Assembly: GCA_019339365.1 (NCBI GenBank)
Contig: CP079860.1
Location: 1,426,001-1,490,000, forward strand
Origin: Vibrio neptunius
GTDB taxonomy: Bacteria; Pseudomonadota; Gammaproteobacteria; Enterobacterales; Vibrionaceae
Length of the DNA stretch: 64,000 bases
Direction: 5' to 3'
The notes beneath the pieces are model-generated. The model did no database searches, was not told the DNA's origin, and worked only from the letters and a program-made list of their open reading frames with translations. The translations under genes were made by a program, and so were the position numbers. Shown piece after piece: positions 1 through 8,036 of the stretch. Numbering within the stretch: position 1 is the stretch's first letter; every line of letters begins with the position of its first letter.

Positions 1-2
1 TT

Positions 3-218
3 CATCAGAAGATGATTCAGCCCAGTATATCACAGCGGACAGGCAAACCTTCGAGCCAGACAATTTTACCTATGATTTATGGTAATGGTAATGGTGTTCT
101 ATGGCAAGGGCGTGGCTCTGGTTTACTTGAAGGGGAACACTCAGAAAGTTATCTATATATTATGGGTCCACCTAGCGAACCAATCATCCCAGAAATCTGT
201 CTACCATACATCAACTAA
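3..218 (+). CDS. C-terminal fragment of an unrecognised protein (cut by window edge)
   Basis: The reading frame is open from the first bases of the window to a TAA at 216-218, with no stop before it, and is followed 15 bases later by a strong hairpin, so this is probably the last 71 codons of a gene that begins outside the window. The visible tail is rich in Gly, Pro and Ile (for example NGNGVLWQGRGSGLLEG) and has no motif I recognise. An internal ATG at 12 could be taken as a start but has no ribosome binding site visible. Function unknown. Confidence 0.5.
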   Translation, partial: HQKMIQPSISQRTGKPSSQTILPMIYGNGNGVLWQGRGSGLLEGEHSESYLYIMGPPSEPIIPEICLPYIN

Positions 219-232
219 ACCCTCCACTTGTT

Positions 233-265
233 TTGTTCCCGCACTGGATGGCTGTGCGGGAACAA
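233..265 (+). terminator. Rho-independent terminator
   Basis: A perfect 12-bp inverted repeat TTGTTCCCGCAC / GTGCGGGAACAA with a 9-base loop lies just after the preceding stop codon. A short CTTTT follows the right arm, and on the other strand AAAACAAG gives a T-run, so it can end transcription of the partial gene on the left and possibly also of the minus-strand gene that ends at 371. Confidence 0.75.
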
Positions 266-370
266 GCACTTTTAGCTGATATGCTACCAAACGTTCGGCA
301 CTGGTCTCTCATATTCTTCTAGTGGTATCTGCCCCATGAGTCCATGGGGCGTGTGGTATTGAAATTCGAT

Positions 371-1654
371 TTAGGCGATTTTGACCGTTGGTCTAGATTC
401 GACTTGTTCAAACGGTAATGCTGTTGTCGTTGGCATGAGCTGTAAGACGCTTGAAATCTGATAATCTCTATTTAATCCCACATAGTCTTTGACGTTCGCG
501 ACTCGCCAAGTCATGTCTCCATAAGTACGCAGATATAATGCAGGTGAATGATGACTGTTATTTCTAATCACACTCCACTGGGTAATATCGCTGAAAAATA
601 CTTCAGGGTTGTCTGATGTGTCCAGATCATTCGCCATAATGCCCAAAGGGATATCGACGCGATTGAGCAGCTTTTGTGCAAGGGAGAATGCTTCATCGAA
701 GTGGATTGGTTGCTCGCTTAATTGCTTAATTGCATAGGTTTGTACAAATCGAGATGGCGGTGTAGGGTCGGCGGGTAGCCCCATTAATCCAGCCCCATTG
801 ACTGTTTGCAGTGGTCCTGGGATCTGGACATGACGTTGCATGGATACGTCTTTGTCCGGCTGTGGATTGTAGTTGCGTAAATTGGAAAAATAGGAAAGAT
901 GGTTGACATGCCAATGATAATTCGGGCAGTTGGTCATAACGCCCACGTAGGAATGGTCCACAATCACTTTGTAAGCATTGAAAGCATATTCGATAGTTTG
1001 ATATCGGCATTGCTGATTGACCGTCTCGCTCTCTTTAAATGCTCGATAAATATGTATATTGCCGTTGAGAAACTCAATGACAGCACTGTCATTATTTGCA
1101 TCGTGAATCACGAGGTGCTGGTCTAAAGGCATATTGTCACTCGCTCTTTCCCCTGTTGAAATCGTTGAGTTAAACACGTAGACAGGGTGGGTAGTGAAGT
1201 AGTTCACCATGTCTTCCACAGTCGTAAACTTAGACAGGATAAAAGTGCCCAACAGACTGCTGCCTAACGCAAAGGCATCTTCAGGTATGTCAGAGGTTGA
1301 GACATTTTGATTGAGTATAGGCAAGTAGAGTGAGCCCACTGAAAGGCCTGACTCATTTATACCATCAGCGGTAATAAGAGGATTGTTGTATTGGGCAACG
1401 CCGTTACAGTGGATGAAGCTTAATTTTCCTTTCCAGCTTGCTTTAAACTCATGCTCACTATTATGACACTCTGGCGGCTGACCATTAAAAACACGATCGG
1501 CTTTTCCGCTAGTTGTCAAGGTAGTAATTTGGAAGTGTTGTTGAGCTCTAAACCAAATCTCGGTCTGAAGGTTTACTGCAAACTCCATGGTCCGAGCGGA
1601 TAGGGTTAGGGGGCGATTGTTACAACCAAAGTTGATATTGAAATCTGTACACAT
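371..1654 (-). CDS. Choloylglycine hydrolase / penicillin V acylase family amidase
   Basis: A 427-residue member of the Ntn-hydrolase group that cleaves linear amide bonds (bile salt hydrolases, penicillin V acylases, some acyl-homoserine-lactone acylases). What shows this: the N-terminus MCTDF puts Cys2 where the catalytic nucleophile sits; a following SARTMEF stretch supplies the conserved Arg; DGINESGLSVG and MTNCPNYHWHVNHL match the family's substrate-pocket and catalytic Asn regions. I chose the second ATG because AAAGAG lies 7 bases upstream of it and because the family needs Cys right after Met; the first ATG (1660) sits one base from that ribosome site. No signal peptide is visible, so a cytoplasmic location is likely. 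Substrate cannot be deduced: no bile exposure or quorum-signal gene lies nearby. It is divergent from the DUF917 gene and shares its upstream region. Confidence 0.85.
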   Translation of the reverse strand: MCTDFNINFGCNNRPLTLSARTMEFAVNLQTEIWFRAQQHFQITTLTTSGKADRVFNGQPPECHNSEHEFKASWKGKLSFIHCNGVAQYNNPLITADGINESGLSVGSLYLPILNQNVSTSDIPEDAFALGSSLLGTFILSKFTTVEDMVNYFTTHPVYVFNSTISTGERASDNMPLDQHLVIHDANNDSAVIEFLNGNIHIYRAFKESETVNQQCRYQTIEYAFNAYKVIVDHSYVGVMTNCPNYHWHVNHLSYFSNLRNYNPQPDKDVSMQRHVQIPGPLQTVNGAGLMGLPADPTPPSRFVQTYAIKQLSEQPIHFDEAFSLAQKLLNRVDIPLGIMANDLDTSDNPEVFFSDITQWSVIRNNSHHSPALYLRTYGDMTWRVANVKDYVGLNRDYQISSVLQLMPTTTALPFEQVESRPTVKIA

Positions 1655-1845
1655 AGCCATGCTCTTTATTGCTTAATTTGAATGATGTATACCCAAGACA
1701 CTCTTTACATCAGATACTTAGAAATATCGTGGATAAAAAGATTTGCGCTTAACCAATGGATTTGACCCTTTGAGATAAGTGCATGCGATTAAGCTACGTA
1801 TTCAACCAAAAAACGTCAGTAGCAGATTAGTATCAGTTGATAGAG

Positions 1846-1977
1846 TTAACAGGTTTTATTGCGTTGACGAACGATATCGACCAAGACTCTTTTCATCGCC
1901 AGTTCAAACGACTTACCTGTATTAAGAGACAATAACGGCTGTTCACCCTCTGAAAACAAAGCTGTAACTCTTTGCAT
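1846..1977 (-). other. Possible small ORF or gene remnant, 43 codons
   Basis: An open frame from ATG at 1977 to TAA at 1846 encodes a protein-like peptide whose second half (SFELAMKRVLVDIVRQRN) would form a charged amphipathic helix. There is no convincing ribosome site and no family I recognise. It could be the tail of a decayed gene or a chance frame. Confidence 0.2.
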
Positions 1978-2052
1978 CCCACATTAAACAAACCTCACGC
2001 TTTGCTCGAGCAAAGGCGTTTTCTCATGAATATGATGGGGAAACATTACTTA

Positions 2053-2080
2053 TGATACTGATTTGATACCAACGTGATAC
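2053..2080 (+). promoter_or_regulatory. Three TGATAC repeats at 11-bp spacing
   Basis: TGATAC occurs at 2053, 2064 and 2075, exactly 11 bases apart, about 60 bases before the DUF917 start codon. The same hexamer, mostly as GTATCA, recurs at 1830, 4923, 4955, 4965, 8188 (ATATCA) and 8199 in neighbouring intergenic DNA. Spacing of one helical turn suggests cooperative binding of a regulator; its identity is inferred, with the XRE-type protein at 5082 the obvious candidate. Confidence 0.45.
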
Positions 2081-2138
2081 TGAACTGATCTCGACATCTG
2101 TTTATTGTGTCCACTGATTTGGAAAAAGGACTCTACTT

Positions 2139-3323
2139 ATGGAATCAGGAGTAAAAAGCTTAAATCGCTTAGATTTGGAAGATATTATTCGCGGTGCTCA
2201 TTTTTATGCGTGTGGCGGCGGTGGGGCACAGGAAAATGGCGAAGAATTGCTCAAGGAAATTGACAAGCTATTCGCGTCAAAATCTGAGGTTACAGTGCAG
2301 TATATTGACGTTAATGACGTCCAAGATACTGATATGCTTCCAGTACTCGCAGCTATGGGAGCACCACAAAAGTTTCTTCAAAAAGGATATAGATACTCTC
2401 CCGTTACGGCATTTCACGACCTAGAAAAAATCCAAAAGGTCGCCTTTTCCACATTGTCACCCGTTGAAACTGGTCCGATTGCCTATGGTATGAGTTTACT
2501 GGTTGCCGCAGAGAGACAAATACCGATCATCAATGGTGATGGTGGAGGGCGAGCCTTTCCATGCTTACAGCTATCAACGTTTGCAAACTTGGCATTGGAA
2601 AGCCCAATCTCTGTTTCACCTTGTGTACTCACATCAGAAAAGTCTTTAACAGAAGATGGTGGGGTCATCCTTATTGAATGTGAATCGAGTTCGGATGTCG
2701 ATGCGATGACCAGAGGAATCATTAGCACATCGAAGAGTTTTGATGATCGTGCCTCCCTTGCTTCATTTGCTATGTCAGGGGAGCAACTAAAGCAAAATAA
2801 TGCCGTTGTCCCAGGTATGTTACTGAAAGCGAGAGCACTTGGTCGGCACATCAGAGAGTGTATTCAAGATCAGCTGTCTTGTTTTAATGCGATAGAGGCG
2901 TTAGATGGTGCACATTGTGTGATGAAAGGCAGATTGAGCAACGTTATTACCATGACAAGCAATGGTTTTGACTGGGTCGCGCAAGAATATCAGGAAGAGG
3001 GTAGTGGTAAAAAATATTACGTCATTTCACAAAATGAAAATATGCTTTTGTGGGTAGATGATTTAAGTACGCCAATCGCTATGGCTCCTGATTTAATTTG
3101 CTGTTTGTCTAGTGATGCTTCGCTAATGAGCAATGATGAAATTATCGATGCATGGAAGAAAGATTGCGCTGACCCTCGACTCAAAGAGATGGCGATTTTT
3201 ACCGTGGATGCTGCTCCACAAATTAATCAGCCTTGGTTCCATCAGCATTTTTCCACAATATTCAAAAGATTCGGTTTCTTTGGTAGCTATCACCCCCCAC
3301 TAAAAAATAACTTGAGAGGTTGA
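2139..3323 (+). CDS. DUF917 family protein (S-methyl thiohydantoin desulfurase type)
   Basis: A 394-residue protein with the family's N-terminal signature: LEDIIRGAHFYACGGGGAQENG, close to the usual start of DUF917 proteins, then STLSPVETGPIAYG and NGDGGGRAFP with conserved acidic and Gly residues. Members resemble the hydantoinase/oxoprolinase superfamily and include enzymes acting on thiohydantoins; the exact reaction here is unknown. It is followed one base later by a hydantoin/Asp-Glu racemase-like gene, which supports a role in the metabolism of a hydantoin or related cyclic amide. The two genes form a tight operon ending at the hairpin at 4095. The triple TGATAC repeat upstream is its likely control site. 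Confidence 0.8.
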   Translation: MESGVKSLNRLDLEDIIRGAHFYACGGGGAQENGEELLKEIDKLFASKSEVTVQYIDVNDVQDTDMLPVLAAMGAPQKFLQKGYRYSPVTAFHDLEKIQKVAFSTLSPVETGPIAYGMSLLVAAERQIPIINGDGGGRAFPCLQLSTFANLALESPISVSPCVLTSEKSLTEDGGVILIECESSSDVDAMTRGIISTSKSFDDRASLASFAMSGEQLKQNNAVVPGMLLKARALGRHIRECIQDQLSCFNAIEALDGAHCVMKGRLSNVITMTSNGFDWVAQEYQEEGSGKKYYVISQNENMLLWVDDLSTPIAMAPDLICCLSSDASLMSNDEIIDAWKKDCADPRLKEMAIFTVDAAPQINQPWFHQHFSTIFKRFGFFGSYHPPLKNNLRG

Positions 3324-3324
3324 A

Positions 3325-4056
3325 ATGTCGATGAGGATGAAACTTAAGATAATTATTCCGGTAAACACAACTGAGTTTACACAACAAATCTCAAACAGTG
3401 TGAATCGCTTTAGAAGTGATAAAGTCACCATTGATTTAGAGCATATTGATCAAGGAACTCCATTTATTCAATCTAGAATTGATCTGACTATTAATGCACC
3501 TTATGTCCTAGAGAAAGTGATTCAGGCAGAAAAAGATGGATATCATGGTGTATTTGTGACGGACATGGACATGTGTGGGGTGGAAGCAGCAAGACAAGCA
3601 GTCAAGATCCCGGTTATCGGCGGGTTCAGGCCGAGCTTTTTTACAGCCATGTTGCTGAGTCAGAAGGTTTCTATTCTAACGGTGCGCGATGTGGTTGACC
3701 TTCAGAACGAACACGTGCGAGCTTTTGGCGTTACCGAGAATCTTGCTTCTATATTGCCATTAAACAAAAACGTGAATGAATTGAAAGAACCCTCTTTAGA
3801 AGCGGAAGCTAAAATTCTTGAGGAGTTATTCGAGCTGGCTTGTCAGGCCATTGACCAAGATGGTGCCGACAGCATTATGTTTGGTTGTACCGGATTTACA
3901 CATTTTTCAGCACCGTTACATGAGTTACTGATGGCTAAATATAAACAAAATGTACCGGTAATGGATCCAAACTGTTGTGCGATAGGGTATTTAATTATGT
4001 TGGTGGAAAATAACTTGTATCAAAGTGGGTTGAGTTATCCATATCAAGGAAAATGA
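3325..4056 (+). CDS. Asp/Glu/hydantoin racemase family protein
   Basis: A 243-residue protein of the two-cysteine, cofactor-independent racemase superfamily. The C-terminal half keeps the second catalytic Cys in SIMFGCTGFTHF. The first half has FVTDMDMCGVEAARQ where hydantoin racemases usually show ACFDDPGLDAAR, so the first Cys is displaced by about four residues; whether it can still serve as the opposite acid/base is uncertain. Start: ATG at 3325, one base after the DUF917 stop, with GAGAGG about six bases upstream; codon 3 is also ATG-like context (MSMRMK). The pairing with DUF917 suggests a shared substrate. Alternatives are a maleate isomerase-like or arylmalonate decarboxylase-like enzyme. 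Confidence 0.75.
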   Translation: MSMRMKLKIIIPVNTTEFTQQISNSVNRFRSDKVTIDLEHIDQGTPFIQSRIDLTINAPYVLEKVIQAEKDGYHGVFVTDMDMCGVEAARQAVKIPVIGGFRPSFFTAMLLSQKVSILTVRDVVDLQNEHVRAFGVTENLASILPLNKNVNELKEPSLEAEAKILEELFELACQAIDQDGADSIMFGCTGFTHFSAPLHELLMAKYKQNVPVMDPNCCAIGYLIMLVENNLYQSGLSYPYQGK

Positions 4057-4094
4057 TACTTTATGCCAATTTAAAAAGTAAAAATATCATTTTA

Positions 4095-4122
4095 AAAAAG
4101 CAGCCAATATAAGGCTGCTTTT
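4095..4122. terminator. Bidirectional terminator between convergent genes
   Basis: AAAAAGCAGCC, a 7-base loop, then GGCTGCTTTT forms a stem flanked by A and T runs, so it can stop the DUF917-racemase operon on the plus strand and the unknown gene on the minus strand. Confidence 0.8.
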
Positions 4123-4163
4123 AACGTTAAGATAGTGAGGTTAATTAATATATATTGAATTAT

Positions 4164-4751
4164 CTAAGCATTCTCTAATTCTTTATTATTTACATTAATT
4201 GTTATAATCTCTACAACAAGTCCATCGCGGCTTTTTTTGGAATTACAGAAGATTTCTTTACCACCATTCTGTTTACTAATAGCCAGCTGATCTTTTCGGG
4301 CAACAGCAAGAGCTTCGTTAAATAGGTCTGGGCTGTGTCCGGTTAGAAATGCGCTTAATCGAGGTGTTTTGTGTTTCGTAGATTCGGTAATTTTCCATGA
4401 GTGAATCGTTTTTTGCGCGGTAAACTCGTCATTTAGTGAACTTCTATTTGCGTATACTATACCAGATGCGGTTTCTTCATCCATGTATAATACGGTACCA
4501 TCATCATCTTCAGAATCCTTCACCACATAGTAATAGCCAGTGTCTTTAGGTTGTAATGTTGTATAGCGGCAAAAAACAGTGGCGTCTTCCTCTTTGTTTG
4601 TCGCGACAAAGATTTTTCTTTGAGCGACTTCTCCTGCTTTATTTGGCTGAAGTTTTAGAAAACCGTTAATTTCCTCTGCCTGTGTATTATACCTTGGTTT
4701 GCATTCTACTTTCACTTTTACCTGATCGACCAGTCGCATATTTTCCATCAT
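4164..4751 (-). CDS. Unrecognised protein, 195 residues
   Basis: No family is recognised. The protein begins MMENMRLVDQVKVKVECKP, is hydrophilic and has no signal peptide or membrane segment. A stretch of acidic residues lies mid-protein (VVKDSEDDDGTVLYMDEE). The run of alternating hydrophobic and polar residues (TGYYYVVKD, HSWKITEST, LVVEIITINVN) suggests mainly beta structure. GGAGAT lies just before the first of two adjacent ATGs; the second ATG gives better spacing. It is transcribed away from the XRE/ATPase regulator and shares with it a 330-base control region carrying GTATCA repeats, so it may be a target of that regulator. Confidence 0.6.
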   Translation of the reverse strand: MMENMRLVDQVKVKVECKPRYNTQAEEINGFLKLQPNKAGEVAQRKIFVATNKEEDATVFCRYTTLQPKDTGYYYVVKDSEDDDGTVLYMDEETASGIVYANRSSLNDEFTAQKTIHSWKITESTKHKTPRLSAFLTGHSPDLFNEALAVARKDQLAISKQNGGKEIFCNSKKSRDGLVVEIITINVNNKELENA

Positions 4752-4922
4752 GTATCTCCATATTACCTAGTTGACGTTGTTATTTAAAATAAACTTTGAG
4801 TGATTTTATATCCGCAATCTATAGTCCACAGGATAGGCAAGTCCTGTCAGCTATATATATTGAACCTCTATTTCACTATTCGGACGACATGATTAAGATA
4901 AAACAAGCCTAAGAATGTTTCT

Positions 4923-4970
4923 GTATCAAACCAGCATCATGTGTTGATGACAAAGTATCACCGAGTATCA
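4923..4970 (+). promoter_or_regulatory. GTATCA repeats in the divergent control region
   Basis: GTATCA occurs at 4923, 4955 and 4965. The last two are 10 bases apart and the first is 32 bases further upstream, again close to whole helical turns. A CATCA-TGTGT-TGATG inverted repeat lies between them (4935-4949). The region separates the 195-residue gene from the regulator, fitting autoregulation plus control of the divergent gene. Confidence 0.4.
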
Positions 4971-5042
4971 ATTTGTCCATTTAGCAATGTAAATCATTCG
5001 GTTACAAAATTGCTCACCTTGAAAATATCACTTTGTTAGCTA

Positions 5043-5058
5043 GTATGATTTATCATAC
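5043..5058. promoter_or_regulatory. Inverted repeat operator candidate before the regulator
   Basis: GTATGATTTATCATAC is a perfect 7+2+7 inverted repeat ending 23 bases before the start codon and just upstream of the GGGAG ribosome site (5074-5078). Its size and place fit an XRE-family autorepression operator. Confidence 0.45.
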
Positions 5059-5081
5059 GGAGATGATGCTAGGGAGCGAAA

Positions 5082-7067
5082 ATGGCAGACACTGTCTTGA
5101 TCAATGGCAAGAAGCTGAAAGCATTAAGAGAAAAGCATGCGTTATCTCAGGAAGCGCTTGAGCAAGCATGCAGTCAAAAAAAGGGGTGTAGTGTTTCCAT
5201 TGCCACGATAAAACGTGCTGAACTTGGTAACAAATTGAGTAAAAGAACCGTTGGGCGATTGGCCACTTTCTTCTCTGTCCCTATTGAAGAATTATTGAGT
5301 ACTACACTGGCCGATTCTGAGATAGAAAAAGAGCCTTGTGTTGAAAAAATGGCTTTGGCGTTGTGGGTTCGTGCTGATTCAAAAATAATCATAAACGAAA
5401 TACTAGACCATATTTCCTTGTTGTCCCCGTTGATTACTGAACGTTTTGGTAACACCTTAGTTGCCGCTGTGCCGTGTATTTATGATGGCAAGAAGTTGTA
5501 TTTGACGATTCAACAAATCCTACTCAACCTTTCTCACCGTGTAACGCCCTATTTTCGAGCGATCATTTCAACTCAAGGTTTATCTCTACAGACTGACAAC
5601 CTTTGGTATTTTAACGAAGCGTACATTCACGAAATGTCAGAACTCGCTTTGCAGCTTGAAAGCGCGACAGTTCTGGTTTCAGATGAGTTAATCGAAGCCA
5701 GCCTTCAGTGTTTTTGTTATGCTGACCAAGCTGTTGTCGCAGGTTACAAGGCGTTGTTAAAAAGAAGTGATGCTTGTTTTGGCAAAACACAAGGTAGAAC
5801 TCATGAAATTGAGTTGTTTCATTATGCCATCGATAAGGTAGAGCGCATCAACGAACATTGCCTTTTAACGCTTCAAGGCGTTCAGGGAATTGGAAAAAGT
5901 CACTTGCTGAACGTTCTCTCAGATATGGCTGACCAGCGCAGGTGGAAAACGGTCAGGGTCGATTTTCAGCTTGCTTCATCACCGAGTGAATCGCTGTTGA
6001 CTGCATTACAAGAATTGCGCTCAGGCACGGCTATCGATACGAGTATGCAGGAAAGCAATGAGCACGATTCCAGCATACGAAAAGAACCAGAGCAGCGACG
6101 TCAAAGAGATAATGATCCGGTATGTTTACTAATGGACAATTTTCATTTAATCGATGAGCACACGCTTGCTACCTTGCTCCGATTCATAGCGATGTCTGAC
6201 AATGAGACGCTACTGATCGGTGCCGCTTTTTTGCCGACCCGTACAGCAAATCATCATGTTGAAGCGTTCAGTTCATTCAGAGTGCCTATGATCAACATGA
6301 CGCTGACACCGCTTCTGCACCAAGAAATGGAAAAGTTATCTCTTGAGGGATTTAACGTCACAACGGAGGTCATGAATTCAGTTTTAGAAAGGGCCCAAGG
6401 GAACCCATCTCATTTTTATCAGCTTTTGACATCATATAGCCAAAACAAAATACCCAATGAGGTTACTCTAGACCTTGAAAGCAAAGTTGATGAACTTCCC
6501 GGTGAATGGCAAAGCGTGATGTCATTGATATCTTTTTGGGACGGTAACGTGACATCTGCGGACATCTATGCGGTGTCGAATCCTACCTCTGGTGTGATAG
6601 AAGCACTGCTCGAAAAGAAGCTTATCAGTCTGTCTTCAGAAAAGGGGATTCATTTGAATCATCCTTTTTTGAAGGACGTTATTCAACGAAGAACAAGCCA
6701 TAGAGAGAAACGGGCGATTAATTTAACCATTGCCGATTATCTGGCGTCTGGTGATTCCTCTCCCTGTCAAGGGACACAACGACAGCTCATCGGCTACTAT
6801 ACGAAGGCAGAGGAGTGGCAACAAGCGGCTCAATTGTCGCTCTCTTTCGGACGACGATGCATAGAATCAGGTGATTATAACAGTGCCAAGCTTGACCTTA
6901 ATACGGCGCTGGAAAACTACCAACGCTTACCAAACCCTGAACAGTGGCTGGAATTATTGTTTGATATTTACTTGGCACAGGCAACAGTCGCTCGAACGAC
7001 AAAAGGGTGGGTAAGTCATAGTACGGTCGTGGCTTATCAACGATGTATAGAATTGGCAAAAAGCTGA
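5082..7067 (+). CDS. XRE-HTH / cyclase-like / ATPase / TPR regulator, N-terminal part
   Basis: The first 661 codons of a large regulator. Residues 8-75 form an XRE-type helix-turn-helix (KLKALREKHALSQEALEQA ... IATIKRAELG). Residues about 90-235 resemble a degenerate class III nucleotide-cyclase homology domain (RFGNTLVAAVP, then LALQLESATVLVSDELIE), lacking obvious catalytic metal ligands. Residues about 245-450 are an AAA/STAND-like ATPase with Walker A GVQGIGKS (266-273) and a Walker-B-like CLLMDNFHLID (about 347-357). TPR-like helices begin near 560. The same architecture with other DNA-binding domains is known in large adenylate-cyclase-like ATPase regulators. The frame stops at 7065 after an A5 run, yet the protein clearly continues in the other frames, so the gene is frameshifted. 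GGGAG precedes ATG 5082. Confidence 0.75.
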   Translation: MADTVLINGKKLKALREKHALSQEALEQACSQKKGCSVSIATIKRAELGNKLSKRTVGRLATFFSVPIEELLSTTLADSEIEKEPCVEKMALALWVRADSKIIINEILDHISLLSPLITERFGNTLVAAVPCIYDGKKLYLTIQQILLNLSHRVTPYFRAIISTQGLSLQTDNLWYFNEAYIHEMSELALQLESATVLVSDELIEASLQCFCYADQAVVAGYKALLKRSDACFGKTQGRTHEIELFHYAIDKVERINEHCLLTLQGVQGIGKSHLLNVLSDMADQRRWKTVRVDFQLASSPSESLLTALQELRSGTAIDTSMQESNEHDSSIRKEPEQRRQRDNDPVCLLMDNFHLIDEHTLATLLRFIAMSDNETLLIGAAFLPTRTANHHVEAFSSFRVPMINMTLTPLLHQEMEKLSLEGFNVTTEVMNSVLERAQGNPSHFYQLLTSYSQNKIPNEVTLDLESKVDELPGEWQSVMSLISFWDGNVTSADIYAVSNPTSGVIEALLEKKLISLSSEKGIHLNHPFLKDVIQRRTSHREKRAINLTIADYLASGDSSPCQGTQRQLIGYYTKAEEWQQAAQLSLSFGRRCIESGDYNSAKLDLNTALENYQRLPNPEQWLELLFDIYLAQATVARTTKGWVSHSTVVAYQRCIELAKS

Positions 7068-7945
7068 GTTGTACCTTTCGGCACTGTATTTCACTCAGCG
7101 GATTATGGGTTAGGCAATTGATGGCGATGGACTTTAAGTTGTCTGAGGAGACAGCAAATGAAATGCTTTCTCTTGCTGAGCAATCAAATGATACTCGCTG
7201 TCAATCTCTGGCCTATAGCTGTTTGACTAATTCGCAGTTTTGGCTTGCCAAGCATCAGGCTGCTATTGGTCATGCAAAAGCGTCATTTGATTGTTACCAA
7301 AAAAATGTGAATAAGGATTTTTATACTTCTATTGGCATTAATCCGATCGCGTTGGCGGGGTGCTTTGGCCGTTTATCCGCGACATTGTGTTGTTGTGATG
7401 AAGATATCCGATTTTTCCAGCGTTTCCAATCCAACATCAGCCTTGAGAATGAGCCGTTCAGCTATGCTATCGTGTTACAAGGAGAGATCTGGTCTGCTTA
7501 TCATCTGCAGGAATTCCAGCAGGTCATCACGCTTTCTGAACAATTGTTGGTCATTGCTGCCGTCAACGACTTTCCTTTTTATACAGGCATAGCTTCTCTA
7601 TTCAAGGGGTGGGCGCTATTTTTCACCGCACCATTGGACCAAGAAACATCGCTCACGCTTTTTGAGGAAGGTTATCAGCATTGGTTAGCATCGAGCGGCG
7701 ACCAAATAGCGCACTCGCTTTATTCATTGATGAAAGCGGAACTCTATTGTGAAGTCGGCCGTTCAGAAGAAGCACAGGACATTTTGCAAGATGGGATCGC
7801 AGTCGCTCTCGAAAAGAATGAAGCCTGTTATTTATCTCCAATGTATGCGCTTTTGGGTCGTTTAGTTGATGATGACATTGATCTGATCAAAAGGTCCCAT
7901 GAAATCGCACATGAGCAAGGTGCTCGATTGTTCCTTAATCAGTAG
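7043..7945 (+). CDS. Frameshifted C-terminal TPR part of the same regulator
   Basis: This frame carries the continuation of the helical TPR-like repeats (residues from about SEETANEMLSLAEQSND onward; A/L/Y-rich helix pairs such as RCQSLAYSCLTNSQFWLAKHQAAI). Just before it, a third frame encodes AELYLSALYFTQRIMG (7063-7110), which fits directly after the end of the first part, so at least two one-base insertions separate the pieces: one at A5 near 7058-7062 and one near GGG 7108-7110. A third shift near 7935 is likely, because frame 3 continues as SRVNVEALRYFGERAMSIA to a TGA at 8034-8036. Repaired, the protein would be about 980 residues. It is not an independent gene, since no ribosome site precedes 7043. 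Confidence 0.65.
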   Translation: MYRIGKKLSCTFRHCISLSGLWVRQLMAMDFKLSEETANEMLSLAEQSNDTRCQSLAYSCLTNSQFWLAKHQAAIGHAKASFDCYQKNVNKDFYTSIGINPIALAGCFGRLSATLCCCDEDIRFFQRFQSNISLENEPFSYAIVLQGEIWSAYHLQEFQQVITLSEQLLVIAAVNDFPFYTGIASLFKGWALFFTAPLDQETSLTLFEEGYQHWLASSGDQIAHSLYSLMKAELYCEVGRSEEAQDILQDGIAVALEKNEACYLSPMYALLGRLVDDDIDLIKRSHEIAHEQGARLFLNQ

Positions 7946-8036
7946 AGTCAACGTTGAAGCCTTGCGCTATTTTGGTGAGCGCGCTATGTCAATCGCGCTT
8001 ATTTTTGCGCTAAGCGAGTCTATTATTCGCAATTGA

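Larger units (their letters stand above)
1655..2138. other. Shared upstream region of the divergent amidase and DUF917 genes
   Basis: This 480-base gap between divergent genes holds at least four GTATCA/TGATAC hexamers (one at 1830, three phased at 2053-2080) and a possible 43-codon minus-strand gene remnant. No clear sigma-70 promoter could be assigned. Confidence 0.5.
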
